NCBI RefSeq assembly: GCF_900460525.1
Contig: NZ_UHIY01000001.1
Coordinates: 4,644,939-4,708,938 of the forward strand
Direction: 5' to 3'
DNA from: Yersinia kristensenii
GTDB taxonomy: Bacteria > Pseudomonadota > Gammaproteobacteria > Enterobacterales > Enterobacteriaceae
Length of the DNA: 64,000 bases
Part shown: positions 40,704-52,804 of the stretch, piece after piece
Layout: every line of letters starts with the position of its first letter
Numbering within the stretch: the stretch's first letter is position 1
Notes under the pieces: generated by a model
Told to the model about the DNA's origin: nothing
The model's input: only the letters and a program-made list of their open reading frames with translations
The model's database searches: none
Made by a program: the position numbers and the translations under genes

Positions 40704-41171
40704 TTATTGACCAAAACCAGGTGCTGGCTGGAAGCTATTACCGACAATCGGCGCGGCATCAGTTTGTGGCACATGGCATTGCAAACAGAAGTAGCGGCGT
40801 GGCGAGACTTCACTTGATACCTTGCCATCACGGTCAATAAAGTGGGTCGGGCTAACACGCGGTGCGCCCGTCGTCCGATAATGTTCAACGCCGTGACATT
40901 GCAGACAGCGGTTGGTGTTTTTGCTGATCTGATAGCCATCGACACTGTGTGGCACCATCGGCGGCTGGTTAACGTAGTTCAGTGCCATCCGCTGTTGCTG
41001 TTTGGGCATTTTCACCGACCCCTCCGCCGTACCAGAGACCTCCGGTGATTGGCTTAAATCCATCTCAACATTGCTGGCAGCATTAACGGCACCGGCCACG
41101 ACCAACACCGCCAGTAGCGATATCACAGATATTACCCGGCGGCTGAATGCATGAAACATCGTGTTATTCAT
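40704..41171 (-). CDS. napB: Diheme cytochrome c NapB
   Basis: The small electron-transfer subunit of periplasmic nitrate reductase, 155 residues. A signal peptide precedes AVNAASN near residue 32. The two heme motifs are CLQCH at about 93 (CLQCHGVEHYRTTGAPR) and at about 133 (FCLQCHVPQ). Family sequences DLSQSPEVSGT and YVNQPPMVPHSV are intact. It is 51 bases downstream of napA. Confidence 0.95.
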   Translation of the reverse strand: MNNTMFHAFSRRVISVISLLAVLVVAGAVNAASNVEMDLSQSPEVSGTAEGSVKMPKQQQRMALNYVNQPPMVPHSVDGYQISKNTNRCLQCHGVEHYRTTGAPRVSPTHFIDRDGKVSSEVSPRRYFCLQCHVPQTDAAPIVGNSFQPAPGFGQ

Positions 41172-41222
41172 TATTTTCTCCTGAGAACACCGTACTTCCT
41201 GAACTACGCGCTACTTTCTGAA

Positions 41223-43970
<2,748 letters not shown>

Positions 43971-43987
<17 letters not shown>

Positions 43988-44474
43988 TCCGGGTGAGGGT
44001 TACTGCCTGGACTGGACAACTGGGTACACAGGCACCACAGCCGGTACAAGCAGGAAGGTCTAATTCGGGTTGAGCAATGCCGTTTAGGCGCGGACGGAAT
44101 TTAATCGCCCGCGTTTCACAACTGTCCTGACAACTGCGGCATTCAATATTGTGAAAAGGTAAACAGCGGTCTGATATGTTGATTTTCAGCGACCAGGCGG
44201 GCAGCGCCGTCGCGGTGAACACACCCGCTTCACAGGCCTCGACACAGGCCTGACAAAAACTGCACTCGGCACGCTGAAAATCTATTTCGGGGAACCCACC
44301 ACTACCAGCAATCAACACACCAGTTTCACAAGCGGCTACACAGTCATGGCAACGAGTACAGCCAGCAATAAAGTCGCTTTCGATGACTGACCACGGTGGT
44401 CGGATCGCCGAAGATTGCTGCTTACCTGCTTGCCAAAAGCCAGTCAGCAATTTACGCCGTGATAAATCAGTCAT
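43971..44474 (-). CDS. napF: Ferredoxin-type protein NapF
   Basis: A cytoplasmic iron-sulfur protein thought to help mature NapA. It has 167 residues from the ATG at 44474 (MTDLSRRKLL). Three near-complete 4Fe-4S motif groups are seen: CTRCHDCVAACETG, CSFCQACVEACEAG and CTGCGACVPSCPVQ, plus a Cys cluster CRSCQDSC between them. It is the first gene of napF-napD-napA-napB-napC. A longer frame from 44558 would run into the promoter region and is rejected. Confidence 0.92.
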
Positions 44475-44556
44475 GCTGATATCCTTAACATCTACTGGCG
44501 CGCGTGCGTATAGGTTAGAAAGTGTGCATTTAAAGCCCGGCGAGTCACACCAAGCC

Positions 44557-44575
44557 AATAATGATAATAATTCTT
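44557..44575. promoter_or_regulatory. Fur-box-like sequence upstream of napF
   Basis: AATAATGATAATAATTCTT matches 15 of 19 positions of the classical Fur consensus GATAATGATAATCATTATC. The surrounding DNA is AT-rich, so a chance match is possible. The nap proteins are iron-rich, which would make iron control sensible. Confidence 0.45.
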
Positions 44576-44641
44576 ATTTGTATTAAAAGAGATTCCCCAG
44601 TGTTGGGGTATTAGATACAGAATAATGGGTAATAAAATAAT

Positions 44642-44657
44642 TACTCTTTAGGGTTAA
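44642..44657. promoter_or_regulatory. NarP-type 7-2-7 palindrome upstream of napF
   Basis: TTACTCT-TT-AGGGTTA fits 11 of 14 positions of the NarL/NarP heptamer pair TACYYMT-N2-AKRGGTA. The 7-2-7 spacing is the one NarP needs. Its centre is 29 bases from the FNR box centre, closer to napF. Confidence 0.55.
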
Positions 44658-44671
44658 TCGTCAGTAGATAT

Positions 44672-44685
44672 TGAGCAAGATCAAT
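44672..44685. promoter_or_regulatory. FNR box upstream of napF
   Basis: TTGAGCAAGATCAA matches the FNR consensus TTGAT-N4-ATCAA with one mismatch. It lies about 200 bases upstream of the napF start. In E. coli nap is activated by FNR and NarP from an upstream position like this. Confidence 0.72.
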
Positions 44686-44978
44686 TAATTTAGTGGTTAT
44701 TAGCGTGGTTTCTCACTGTTAAATCTATTTGCGTTATCACTTTTTTTATATAACGATTCATTTAATGAGAATAGCTATCAAAAAGAAATGCTATTTGGTC
44801 ATTATTCTTCAGATAAATTGCCGCTGTTAAATGAATTTGGCCGAGGTTTTAAGGTACACTTAAAGCGTGGTTAAACTAACTATGATGGATAACATGGTCG
44901 GCCAAATTAACGACCCCAAATAATCCACGATCAACAGCCAATCATTTAATGCAATTGGTTACAGGGACCTTACTTATC

Positions 44979-45608
44979 ATGACCCAAAATCACACCATTA
45001 TGATCGTTGATGATCATCCCCTGATGCGCCGTGGGATAAAACAGTTACTTGAACTGGATAGCAATTTTAATGTGATTGCTGAAGCCAACTGCGGCAGCGA
45101 TGCTATTACCGAAGCGGCCGCGTGTCAGCCGGATGTCATTCTGCTCGATCTGAACATGAAAGGAATGTCTGGGCTGGATACATTGAAAGCCTTACGCCAT
45201 GAAGGCATTGATGCGCGAATTATTGTTTTGACCGTCTCTGATGCGCGCAGTGATGTGTATGCAATGATAGATGCCGGGGCGGATGGCTATCTGCTCAAAG
45301 ACAGCGAACCTGAAATATTGCTAGAAAATATCCGCCTTGCCGCCAAGGGGGAGCCAGTATTCAGTGATGAGGTCGCACAGTATTTATCTTCCCGACACGA
45401 ACAGGTTAATCCATTCTCTGAATTAACCGAGCGGGAATTAGATGTTTTGCAAGAGGTCGCACGCGGAATGTCCAATAAACAGGTCGCATTTGAGTTACAC
45501 ATTTCCGAAGAAACGGTAAAAGTGCATATTCGTAATTTATTACGAAAACTGAATGTTCGCTCGCGTGTTGCGGCAACTATTCTATTTTTAGAAAATAAAA
45601 AATACTAA
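44979..45608 (+). CDS. narP: Nitrate/nitrite response regulator NarP
   Basis: 209 residues from the ATG at 44979 (MTQNHTIMIVDDH); the in-frame ATG at 44949 has no ribosome site. The receiver domain has the acidic pair in VDDHPLMRRG, the phosphorylated Asp in ILLDLNMKGMSG near residue 58, and the lysine in YLLKDSEP. The C-terminal LuxR-type helix-turn-helix is LTERELDVLQEVARG with SEETVKVHIRNLLRKL. It closely matches NarP. No sensor gene narQ or narX is next to it, so its kinase must be encoded elsewhere. Confidence 0.94.
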   Translation: MTQNHTIMIVDDHPLMRRGIKQLLELDSNFNVIAEANCGSDAITEAAACQPDVILLDLNMKGMSGLDTLKALRHEGIDARIIVLTVSDARSDVYAMIDAGADGYLLKDSEPEILLENIRLAAKGEPVFSDEVAQYLSSRHEQVNPFSELTERELDVLQEVARGMSNKQVAFELHISEETVKVHIRNLLRKLNVRSRVAATILFLENKKY

Positions 45609-45646
45609 TAGCCACCCTGTTATTTAATGGCAGCCAAACTATTAGG

Positions 45647-45925
45647 CTATTCAATGGCTGCTAAAATAAAGACATGATTCTCATCTATCCACTTTTTGTT
45701 CAGTGGCCCCCAGCTATCTAACCGGTAATATCCGGCATTATTGCGCACCCCATCCTGTACAAATGTCATGGTGATGCCCAATCCTGGCAGCGCTTTTAAG
45801 ACATCCTGCAATGTGCGCCGCGGCCACCCCGTCAATTCCATCAAGCGCGGCACATTCAATGAGTTCCCTCGGCTGATAAGCCAGCAAAGATAAAGACGAC
45901 GAGCAAACACCGGATTAAGTTCCAT
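45647..45925 (-). CDS. Small winged-helix protein of unknown function
   Basis: 92 residues from the ATG at 45925 (MELNPVFARRLYL), chosen for its strong AGGAAGGTG ribosome site. A longer frame from 45982 is less likely. Residues 10-55 read as a winged helix-turn-helix (SLNVPRLMELTGWPRRTLQDVLKAL, of which TGWPRRTLQDVL looks like the recognition part). The C-terminal half contains NNAGYYRLDSWGPL. I recognise the type as a conserved enterobacterial HTH protein but not a named gene. It is convergent with narP with about 40 bases between stops. Confidence 0.75.
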   Translation of the reverse strand: MELNPVFARRLYLCWLISRGNSLNVPRLMELTGWPRRTLQDVLKALPGLGITMTFVQDGVRNNAGYYRLDSWGPLNKKWIDENHVFILAAIE

Positions 45926-46027
45926 AACACCTTCCTGGGTTGGATAGCTACTCAATAGTCTACTCGATGCCAGAAAAAACACCTGTTTATCATTCTTATC
46001 GCCATCAAGATAAATTAACTCGATTTT

Positions 46028-46154
46028 TATACCCTAAATAATTCGAGTTGCAGGAAGGCGGCAAGCGAGAGAGTCGCGATGAGCTTACATAAGTAAGTGA
46101 TTCGGGTGATTGAGTGCAACCAACGCACATACAGCTTGAAGTATGACGGGTATA
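46028..46154 (+). repeat. ERIC repeat upstream of acrD
   Basis: An exactly 127-base ERIC element with ends TATACCC (46028-46034) and GGGTATA (46148-46154) and the canonical core GAGCTTACATAAGTAAGTGA. It lies 107 bases before the acrD start, so it may fold in the acrD leader RNA. Confidence 0.95.
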
Positions 46155-46261
46155 ACGAGGTTTTTTACAGCTTCTCCTTATTTTCTTCACGTTTTATGTT
46201 GTATTCCCGCGTAAAGTGCACAGTAGATTTCGCTGCATTTAATTTGAGAGGCTGGCACTGC

Positions 46262-49200
46262 ATGGCAAATTTTTTCATCGACCGCCCAATATTTGCTTGG
46301 GTATTGGCGATAATTTTGTGTCTTACTGGCGCATTGGCAATATCAACACTGCCGGTTGAGCAATACCCCAATCTGGCTCCGCCTAATGTGCGTATCAGTG
46401 CCTCCTATCCCGGGGCTTCGGCGCAAACACTGGAAAATACGGTCACGCAGGTCATCGAACAAAGTATGACCGGGCTGGATAATTTGCTGTATATGTCGTC
46501 ACAAAGCAGCAGTGCAGGAACAGCTACCGTCACCTTGACTTTCCTGGCGGGCACCAACCCCAATGAAGCTATGCAGCAAGTGCAAAACCAGTTGCAATCG
46601 GCGACCAAAAAACTACCGCAGGATGTCCAGCAGCAAGGTGTTTCAGTCTCAAAATCCGGTGATAGCACCTTGATGATGCTGGCCTTTGTGTCCACCGATG
46701 ACAGCATGGATAAACAAGATATTGCCGACTATGTCGCCAGTAATCTGCAAGATCCCCTGAGCCGAATCGAAGGGGTGGGCAGTATCAATGCTTATGGCTC
46801 TCAATATGCAATGCGAATTTGGCTCGACCCCAATAAACTCAATAATTATCAACTGACGACCCAAGATATTGTTACCGCCATCCAATCACAAAATAGCCAA
46901 ATTGCGGTGGGCCAGTTGGGGGGGACGCCCGCGGTAGACAGTCAATCTTTGAACGCCACAATTAATGCGCAATCTCAATTGCAAACTCCCGAACAATTTA
47001 GGGCGATTACGCTGCGAGTCAATCAGGACGGTTCGTTGGTCACACTGGGTGACGTCGCAAAAGTCGAATTAGGGGCAGAGAATTACGATTATCTGAGCCG
47101 CTATAATGGCCAGGCCGCGTCGGGGATGAGTATTCAACTGGCTTCCGGTGCCAATGAATTGCAAACCGATGCTTTGGTGAAAGCGCGTATCGCCGAACTG
47201 ACGCCTTTCTTCCCGCATGGCCTTGAGGCCAAAGTTGCTTACGAAACCACCCCCTTTGTAAAAGCGTCTATCAAGGACGTGGTAAAAACCTTGCTGGAAG
47301 CTATATTGCTGGTTTTCCTGGTAATGTATCTGTTCTTACAAAACTTCCGCGCCACCCTCATTCCGACTATCGCCGTGCCGGTGGTGTTATTGGGCACTTT
47401 CGCGATACTGTCGGCATTCGGTTTTAGTATCAATACCTTAACCATGTTTGCCATTGTGTTAGCCATCGGCCTGTTAGTCGATGATGCCATCGTGGTGGTG
47501 GAAAACGTGGAGCGCGTGATGAGCGAGGAAGGGCTTGATCCGCGTGAAGCTACCCGAAAATCTATGGGGCAAATTCAGGGCGCATTGGTGGGTATTGCGC
47601 TGGTACTGTCGGCGGTGTTTATCCCGATGGCTTTCTTCGGCGGTACCACTGGGGCCATTTACCGCCAGTTCTCCATTACTATCGTCTCCGCCATGGTGCT
47701 TTCGGTACTGGTGGCTTTGATTCTAACGCCGGCACTTTGCGCCACCATGCTCAAACCCATTAAACCGGGGCATCATCACGCCAAACGCGGTTTCTTTGGC
47801 TGGTTTAACCGCATGTTTGACCGTAATGCGCACCGTTACGAGCGAGGTGTGGCCCGCGTATTACACCATAGTGTGCGTTATATGCTGTTGTATTTATTGC
47901 TGTTAGGCGGGTTGGCGCTGTTGTTTATCAAGTTACCGACTTCATTCTTGCCGCTGGAAGACCGTGGCGTGTTTATGGCGCAAGTGCAACTTCCTGTCGG
48001 CTCCACTCAGCAACAAACACTCAAAGTGGTGCAGAAAGTCGAGAATTACTTCCTAACGGCAGAGAAAAATAATGTGCTGTCGGTATTCGCCACCGTGGGG
48101 TCAGGCCCCGGCGGTAATGGCCAAAACGTCGCGCGCTTGTTCATCCGGCTGACTGACTGGGAACAACGCAAAGACAGCAATGACTCATCCTTTGCCATTA
48201 TTGAACGCGCCACCAAAGTATTTAATAAAATCGCCGAGGCCAGAGTCTCCGTCAGTAGCCCTCCGGCCATTTCAGGTTTAGGTGGCTCGTCAGGTTTTGA
48301 TATGGAATTACAAGATCACGGCGGCTTAGGCCACGATAAACTCATGGCCGCCCGTGACCAATTACTGCAAATGGCCGCCCAAGACCCCGCGCTGACTCGC
48401 GTGCGCCATAACGGGTTAGATGATAGCCCGCAATTGCAGATAGATATTGATCAGCGCAAAGCACAAGCACTGGGCGTGTCACTGGATGATATTAACAACA
48501 CGCTAAAAACCGCGTGGGGCTCAACTTACGTTAATGACTTTGTTGACCGGGGCCGAGTGAAGAAAGTGTATGTCCAATCCGAAGCCACGGCGCGTATGCT
48601 GCCGGAAGACGTCAACAAATGGTTTGTGCGCAATAAAAGTGGCAGCATGGTGCCTTTTTCGGCGTTTTCTACTACCCGCTGGGAATATGGCTCGCCACGG
48701 CTGGAGCGCTATAACGGCTATTCGGCATTAGAGATTGTCGGGGAAGCGGCTCCGGGTGTCAGTACCGGTACCGCCATGAATGTGATGGAGGGGTTGGTTA
48801 AACAACTACCGAATGGATTTGGCCTGGAATGGACGGGAATGTCCTATCAGGAGCGGCTATCCGGCTCACAAGCTCCGGCGCTGTATGCTATTTCGCTGTT
48901 AGTGGTGTTTTTGTGTCTGGCGGCGTTATATGAAAGTTGGTCGATACCCTTCTCGGTGATGTTAGTGGTGCCACTTGGGGTGATTGGGGCAGTCGCTGCC
49001 ACCTGGATGCGGGGCTTGGAAAATGATGTCTACTTCCAGGTCGGATTGCTGACCATTATTGGGTTATCCGCCAAAAATGCCATATTGATTGTTGAATTTG
49101 CCAGTGAGTTGAACAATAAAGGCAAGGATTTGGTGGAGGCGACGCTTGAAGCTTCCCGCCTGCGCTTGCGGCCCATTCTAATGACATCACTGGCATTTAT

Positions 49201-49384
49201 CTTTGGTGTATTACCGATGGCTATCAGCCAAGGCGCTGGCTCAGGTAGCCAACATGCTGTGGGTACCGGCGTGATGGGCGGGATGATTTCTGCGACCGTG
49301 TTGGCTATTTTCTTCGTGCCACTGTTCTTTGTCTTGGTCCGCCGCCGCTTCCCTGGCAGGCCGCCGCGTGGCAAAGAATCATAG
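46262..49384 (+). CDS. acrD: RND multidrug efflux pump AcrD
   Basis: Inner-membrane proton-driven efflux pump working with AcrA and TolC; E. coli AcrD exports aminoglycosides and other polar drugs. It has 1040 residues from the ATG at 46262 ([16 protein letters not shown]). The proton-relay aspartates are in [14 protein letters not shown] near residue 407, and the lysine partner in [14 protein letters not shown] near 940. Two large periplasmic loops and 12 helices follow the family plan. It is AcrD rather than AcrB by sequence ([29 protein letters not shown]) and by its ypfM/dapE neighbourhood. The frame is open further upstream through the ERIC, which I take as chance. Confidence 0.95.
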   Translation: MANFFIDRPIFAWVLAIILCLTGALAISTLPVEQYPNLAPPNVRISASYPGASAQTLENTVTQVIEQSMTGLDNLLYMSSQSSSAGTATVTLTFLAGTNPNEAMQQVQNQLQSATKKLPQDVQQQGVSVSKSGDSTLMMLAFVSTDDSMDKQDIADYVASNLQDPLSRIEGVGSINAYGSQYAMRIWLDPNKLNNYQLTTQDIVTAIQSQNSQIAVGQLGGTPAVDSQSLNATINAQSQLQTPEQFRAITLRVNQDGSLVTLGDVAKVELGAENYDYLSRYNGQAASGMSIQLASGANELQTDALVKARIAELTPFFPHGLEAKVAYETTPFVKASIKDVVKTLLEAILLVFLVMYLFLQNFRATLIPTIAVPVVLLGTFAILSAFGFSINTLTMFAIVLAIGLLVDDAIVVVENVERVMSEEGLDPREATRKSMGQIQGALVGIALVLSAVFIPMAFFGGTTGAIYRQFSITIVSAMVLSVLVALILTPALCATMLKPIKPGHHHAKRGFFGWFNRMFDRNAHRYERGVARVLHHSVRYMLLYLLLLGGLALLFIKLPTSFLPLEDRGVFMAQVQLPVGSTQQQTLKVVQKVENYFLTAEKNNVLSVFATVGSGPGGNGQNVARLFIRLTDWEQRKDSNDSSFAIIERATKVFNKIAEARVSVSSPPAISGLGGSSGFDMELQDHGGLGHDKLMAARDQLLQMAAQDPALTRVRHNGLDDSPQLQIDIDQRKAQALGVSLDDINNTLKTAWGSTYVNDFVDRGRVKKVYVQSEATARMLPEDVNKWFVRNKSGSMVPFSAFSTTRWEYGSPRLERYNGYSALEIVGEAAPGVSTGTAMNVMEGLVKQLPNGFGLEWTGMSYQERLSGSQAPALYAISLLVVFLCLAALYESWSIPFSVMLVVPLGVIGAVAATWMRGLENDVYFQVGLLTIIGLSAKNAILIVEFASELNNKGKDLVEATLEASRLRLRPILMTSLAFIFGVLPMAISQGAGSGSQHAVGTGVMGGMISATVLAIFFVPLFFVLVRRRFPGRPPRGKES

Positions 49385-49433
49385 GCCCATACCAGGGGCT
49401 TGAAACCGGCAACTTGTAAGATGACGCCACAAC

Positions 49434-49560
49434 CATACTCTATAGATTTCAAGATGCAGGAAGGCGGCAAACGAGAGCATCCCGATGAGCTTACACAGGT
49501 AAGTGATTCGGGTAATTGAGTACAGCCAATACACCTGCAATTTGAAAGATGACGGGTATA
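49434..49560 (+). repeat. ERIC repeat downstream of acrD
   Basis: A 127-base ERIC element with ends CATACTC (49434-49440) and GGGTATA (49554-49560), core GATGAGCTTACACAGGTAAG and GTGATTCGGGTAATTGAG. It begins 50 bases after the acrD stop and can serve as its terminating or stabilising hairpin. Confidence 0.93.
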
Positions 49561-49595
49561 AAAAAGGCAGACACCGCACAAACGGTTCTGCCTTT
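49557..49595 (-). terminator. Terminator of ypfM
   Basis: AAAGGCAGA (49563-49571) pairs with TCTGCCTTT (49587-49595) across a 15-base loop. On the minus strand it continues into TTTATA. It lies 79 bases after the ypfM stop and also closes the acrD side. Confidence 0.8.
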
Positions 49596-49673
49596 CTGCG
49601 AGCGAATCCTCGCCCCTTGGTGTGTATCGATAAAACAACAAAAGATATCAATTCTTACTGCTGGTTTATTCGC

Positions 49674-49736
49674 TTATGCCTTACGCAGCATAGCCTCGAT
49701 AAACTCTTTCCATGTGCTTAACTCAAAATCAACCAT
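49674..49736 (-). CDS. ypfM: Small protein YpfM, 20 residues
   Basis: The tiny frame reads MVDFELSTWKEFIEAMLRKA and then stops at 49676-49674. E. coli YpfM, as I recall it, is 19 residues and ends with nearly the same WKDFIEVMLRK. The ATG at 49736 has an excellent GAGAGGA ribosome site, and a terminator follows. It is predicted to be an amphipathic helix. In E. coli it also lies between acrD and yffB. Its function is unknown. The match in sequence, length and position makes this a real gene despite its size. Confidence 0.9.
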   Translation of the reverse strand: MVDFELSTWKEFIEAMLRKA

Positions 49737-49818
49737 AACTTCCTCTCTAATTATCGCGGCTGATTATACGCCTATTTTTTGAACAGTCAAAATTGAAAAA
49801 CGGCGAATGGGCGACAAA

Positions 49819-49847
49819 CCCGGCCTGCTTTGAGGAAGCTGGCCGGG
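49819..49847 (-). terminator. Hairpin after the ABC operon, possible terminator
   Basis: CCCGGCC (49819-49825) pairs with GGCCGGG (49841-49847), with extra CTT/AAG pairing inside the loop. On the minus strand only TTTG follows, so it is a moderate terminator for the operon ending at 49882. Confidence 0.6.
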
Positions 49848-49881
49848 TGGTCACTCAGCTTAATAGGGTCGCAAGGCAGAT

Positions 49882-50952
49882 TTATACTTTAGGGAAGACC
49901 CATAAATGCTCGACGGGCAAAGAGAGCTGACAGAGTTCTTGCTGCCCAGCCTTCTCGCCATAAGCACGGATGACAAAATCCTCAGCCACCGTGCGGAACA
50001 GGTATTCCCAGCGGTCTCCCAGATACATGCTGGTCAGCAGAGGTAAAGTTAGTTGGTTGCCATTCGGATCATCCCCCAGACAGACGCGCTCCACGCGGAT
50101 CACCGCCGTCCCCTCCTGACCGGCAATCACCCCCTCACCTGCCCTGCCCCACAAGGCCCAATCTTTACCCTCGATTAGCGCCTTACCCTCATGCACCTGC
50201 GTAACCTTGCCATGTAAGCGGTTATTGCTGCCCATAAACTCAGCCGTGAATAACGTCAATGGCGAGCCGTACATTTCCTGTGGCGTACCTTGTTGCTCAA
50301 TTTTCCCATTATTAAGCAATAAGATACGATCCGAAATGGCCATAGCCTCGTTTTGATCATGGGTAACCATCAGTGCGGACAAGCCGAGTTTAATGATCAA
50401 TTCGCGCAAAAATACCCGCGCTTCTTCGCGCAATTTGGCATCCAGATTCGACAACGGCTCATCCAGTAAAATCACCGGCGGGTTGTAAATCAGTGCTCGA
50501 CCAATAGCCACACGCTGCTGCTGACCGCCGGAAAGTTGGTGAGGATGACGATGGCCCAATTCTCCCAGCCCCAGTTGATTCAGTACATTTTGCACCCGCC
50601 GGGTGATTTCCGCCGTCGATATTTTGCGTAATTTCAACGGGTAGGCGATATTCTCAAACACCGTTTTATGGGGCCACAAAGCATAAGACTGGAACACCAA
50701 ACCCAGATTTCGTTCCTCGGCGGGGATTTCATGACGCGACATACCATCATAAACTGTATTTTCACCAATGATAATGCGCCCTTGCACCGGCTTCTCCAGC
50801 CCAGCAACCGCCCGTAACAACGTCGTTTTACCACTCCCCGATGGCCCCAGCAATGAGACCACCTCGCCCCGTTTTAATTGCATCGACACCCCTTTCAATA
50901 CGGGATTATCGCCATAAGTTAAATGCAGGTTATCCACTGAAAGTTCAATCAT
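49882..50952 (-). CDS. ABC importer ATPase, FbpC/AfuC-like
   Basis: The 356-residue ATPase has Walker [10 protein letters not shown] near residue 36, signature LSGGQQQRVA near 136, Walker B VILLDEPLSNLDAK near 157, and the switch His in VTHDQNEA. The C-terminal regulatory domain of about 110 residues is present. The family includes ferric iron, polyamine, phosphonate and sugar-phosphate importers. Its start overlaps the permease end by 8 bases. There is no Fur box in front of the operon to support an iron role. Confidence 0.9.
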   Translation of the reverse strand: MIELSVDNLHLTYGDNPVLKGVSMQLKRGEVVSLLGPSGSGKTTLLRAVAGLEKPVQGRIIIGENTVYDGMSRHEIPAEERNLGLVFQSYALWPHKTVFENIAYPLKLRKISTAEITRRVQNVLNQLGLGELGHRHPHQLSGGQQQRVAIGRALIYNPPVILLDEPLSNLDAKLREEARVFLRELIIKLGLSALMVTHDQNEAMAISDRILLLNNGKIEQQGTPQEMYGSPLTLFTAEFMGSNNRLHGKVTQVHEGKALIEGKDWALWGRAGEGVIAGQEGTAVIRVERVCLGDDPNGNQLTLPLLTSMYLGDRWEYLFRTVAEDFVIRAYGEKAGQQELCQLSLPVEHLWVFPKV

Positions 50953-52714
50953 TTAATTTAACTCCAAAGCGCAGTGCAATACCCAGCCCCAACACCACCA
51001 GCAGGATATTAATAAAGGAGAGTGCGGCGACGATATCAATTGCACCTGCCGCCCACAGCGAGACCAGCATCGAGCCGATAGTTTCCGTCCCCGGAGAAAG
51101 CAGATAAACCCCGGTAGAATATTCGCGCTCAAAAATCAGGAACATCAGCAACCACGAGCCAATCAGACCATAGCGAGCTAGCGGAATAGTGACATGGCGA
51201 GTGACCTGCCCCCGGCTCGCGCCATTGCTACGCGCGGCTTCTTCCAGCTCTGGCCCCACTTGTAACAATGTCGAGGAAATCAGCCGCAGGCCATAGGCCA
51301 TCCACACCACGGTGTAGGCCAACCAAACACTGAAGATGGTGCTGCGCAAAGAGCGGAGCCACACCACCAGATGTTCCCGTAGCCATTCAGCCATCGGTAA
51401 CACGGATAACCAGCCCTCTTTCAATGAGTTATCCAACCACATGGGTAAAAACAGGAAGACCCAGAGGAATGCCAGCCCCGCCAGCAACCCCGGAACTGCG
51501 CGCGGCACCAGCACGCTGTAGTCGAGAAAGCGCGTGACACCATCCGGCTTGCGGTGCATGGCAATGCCGATAAACAGATAGCAGATAACCGCCAGCGCAC
51601 CGCCAAATACCCCGATGGCCATTGAGTTGACGATAGCGCGCAGCAAATTAGGTTGCTGCCAAATAGTGCGGAAAGTCTCAAGGGAGAGCTCATCCCAGAG
51701 GGATATCCCCACCCCCCAGTTAGACACAAAAGCGCGCAGCACCACCCCCAGCAGCGGGACGCCAATAGTGACGGTTAGCCAAAAAGCCACCACGCCCCCC
51801 GCCACCCAACGCCATTTGCCTAAAGGCAAGAGCCGTGCCTGAGAAGCTTTACCTTTGACAGTCACAAAACGGTTCGCTGTGCGCATCAATACGCGCTGTA
51901 ACATCACTAACGGAATAGTGATGCAGATAAGCACCACGGCAACTGCAGCCATCAGATGGTAAGACGGAGTACCCAGTTTATTGGTCAACTGGTAAAGATA
52001 AGTTGCCAGCACCAGGTTGCCCTCAGGATCACCTAACACCAACATCAGCCCGAACACTTCCAGCCCGAGGAAGAACAGCAATACCGTGGCATAGAGGATT
52101 GACGGACGTACCATCGGCAAACTCACTGAACTCATGACTTGCAAAGGAGAGGCCCCCGCCGTGCGCGCGGCTTCTTCAACATCAGAACCCACACTGCGTA
52201 ATGCTGATGAGATATACAGATAAGCATGGGGAACATGTGTTAAGCCGGCAATCACCACAATGCTGGACATGGCATAAATATTCCATGGCACCACACCCAA
52301 CAGGGCTTCAGCCCACAGGGACATAAAGCCCACTGGCCCGACTGCCACCACATAACCAAACGCCAGCACCATCGGGGAAACAAAAATAGGCACCAGAATT
52401 AAAGGTTCTATTATCCGCCGCCCCGGCAAGTCCGTCCTGACCATCAAAAAGGCCAGTATCCCCCCAAGCGGAATAGCAATAACCACCAGACCAAAAGCCA
52501 GAATAAATCCGCTTTTCAGAGCTTTATAAAAATCAGGATCAGCAAAAATAAATCGGAACGCCTCTAAGCTGAGCACTTTGGCGGGTGAGAAGAAAGGGGC
52601 AGAAAGGAAACTTTGAATAACAATAAATGACAGCGGTATGTAGATAACCAATGTTGTTATCAACACGACCAAGCCGCGCGGCAAGCCCTGCCACTTTCTG
52701 CGCAATGCTTTCAT
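50945..52714 (-). CDS. ABC importer double permease, FbpB/AfuB-like
   Basis: The 589-residue inner-membrane protein is made of two fused permease halves. Each has six helices and an EAA loop: VEEAARTAGASPLQVM near residue 180 and LEEAARSNGASRGQVT near 490. A duplicated architecture is typical of the ferric-iron/sugar-phosphate group. It is located between the binding-protein and ATPase genes. Confidence 0.92.
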   Translation of the reverse strand: MKALRRKWQGLPRGLVVLITTLVIYIPLSFIVIQSFLSAPFFSPAKVLSLEAFRFIFADPDFYKALKSGFILAFGLVVIAIPLGGILAFLMVRTDLPGRRIIEPLILVPIFVSPMVLAFGYVVAVGPVGFMSLWAEALLGVVPWNIYAMSSIVVIAGLTHVPHAYLYISSALRSVGSDVEEAARTAGASPLQVMSSVSLPMVRPSILYATVLLFFLGLEVFGLMLVLGDPEGNLVLATYLYQLTNKLGTPSYHLMAAVAVVLICITIPLVMLQRVLMRTANRFVTVKGKASQARLLPLGKWRWVAGGVVAFWLTVTIGVPLLGVVLRAFVSNWGVGISLWDELSLETFRTIWQQPNLLRAIVNSMAIGVFGGALAVICYLFIGIAMHRKPDGVTRFLDYSVLVPRAVPGLLAGLAFLWVFLFLPMWLDNSLKEGWLSVLPMAEWLREHLVVWLRSLRSTIFSVWLAYTVVWMAYGLRLISSTLLQVGPELEEAARSNGASRGQVTRHVTIPLARYGLIGSWLLMFLIFEREYSTGVYLLSPGTETIGSMLVSLWAAGAIDIVAALSFINILLVVLGLGIALRFGVKLND

Positions 52715-52804
52715 AATGAGTCCTGTGGGTTAGATATCCATGAATAACAAACAGTAAATCAGGGGTGTGCACCGCCCATCGGCAACACACACCAGAGGAT
52801 GCCC

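Larger units (their letters stand above)
44475..44978. promoter_or_regulatory. Divergent napF / narP control region
   Basis: This 504-base gap has no gene. It holds, from the napF side, a Fur-like box (44557-44575), a short hairpin CCCCA-N3-TGGGG (44596-44608), a NarP-like palindrome (44642-44657) and an FNR box (44672-44685). The remaining 290 bases toward narP are AT-rich; GGTACACTTAAAGC near 44850 could be part of the narP promoter. Confidence 0.6.

Noticed and set aside
46097-46261. Upstream extension of the acrD frame by 55 codons
   Set aside because: It begins inside the ERIC core. AcrD homologues start at MANFFIDRP, and a GAGAGG ribosome site stands before the 46262 start.
49381-49430. 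Possible additional ERIC fragment after acrD
   Set aside because: Only a stretch around CTTGTAAGATGACG resembles the right arm; too short to call next to the complete element at 49434.
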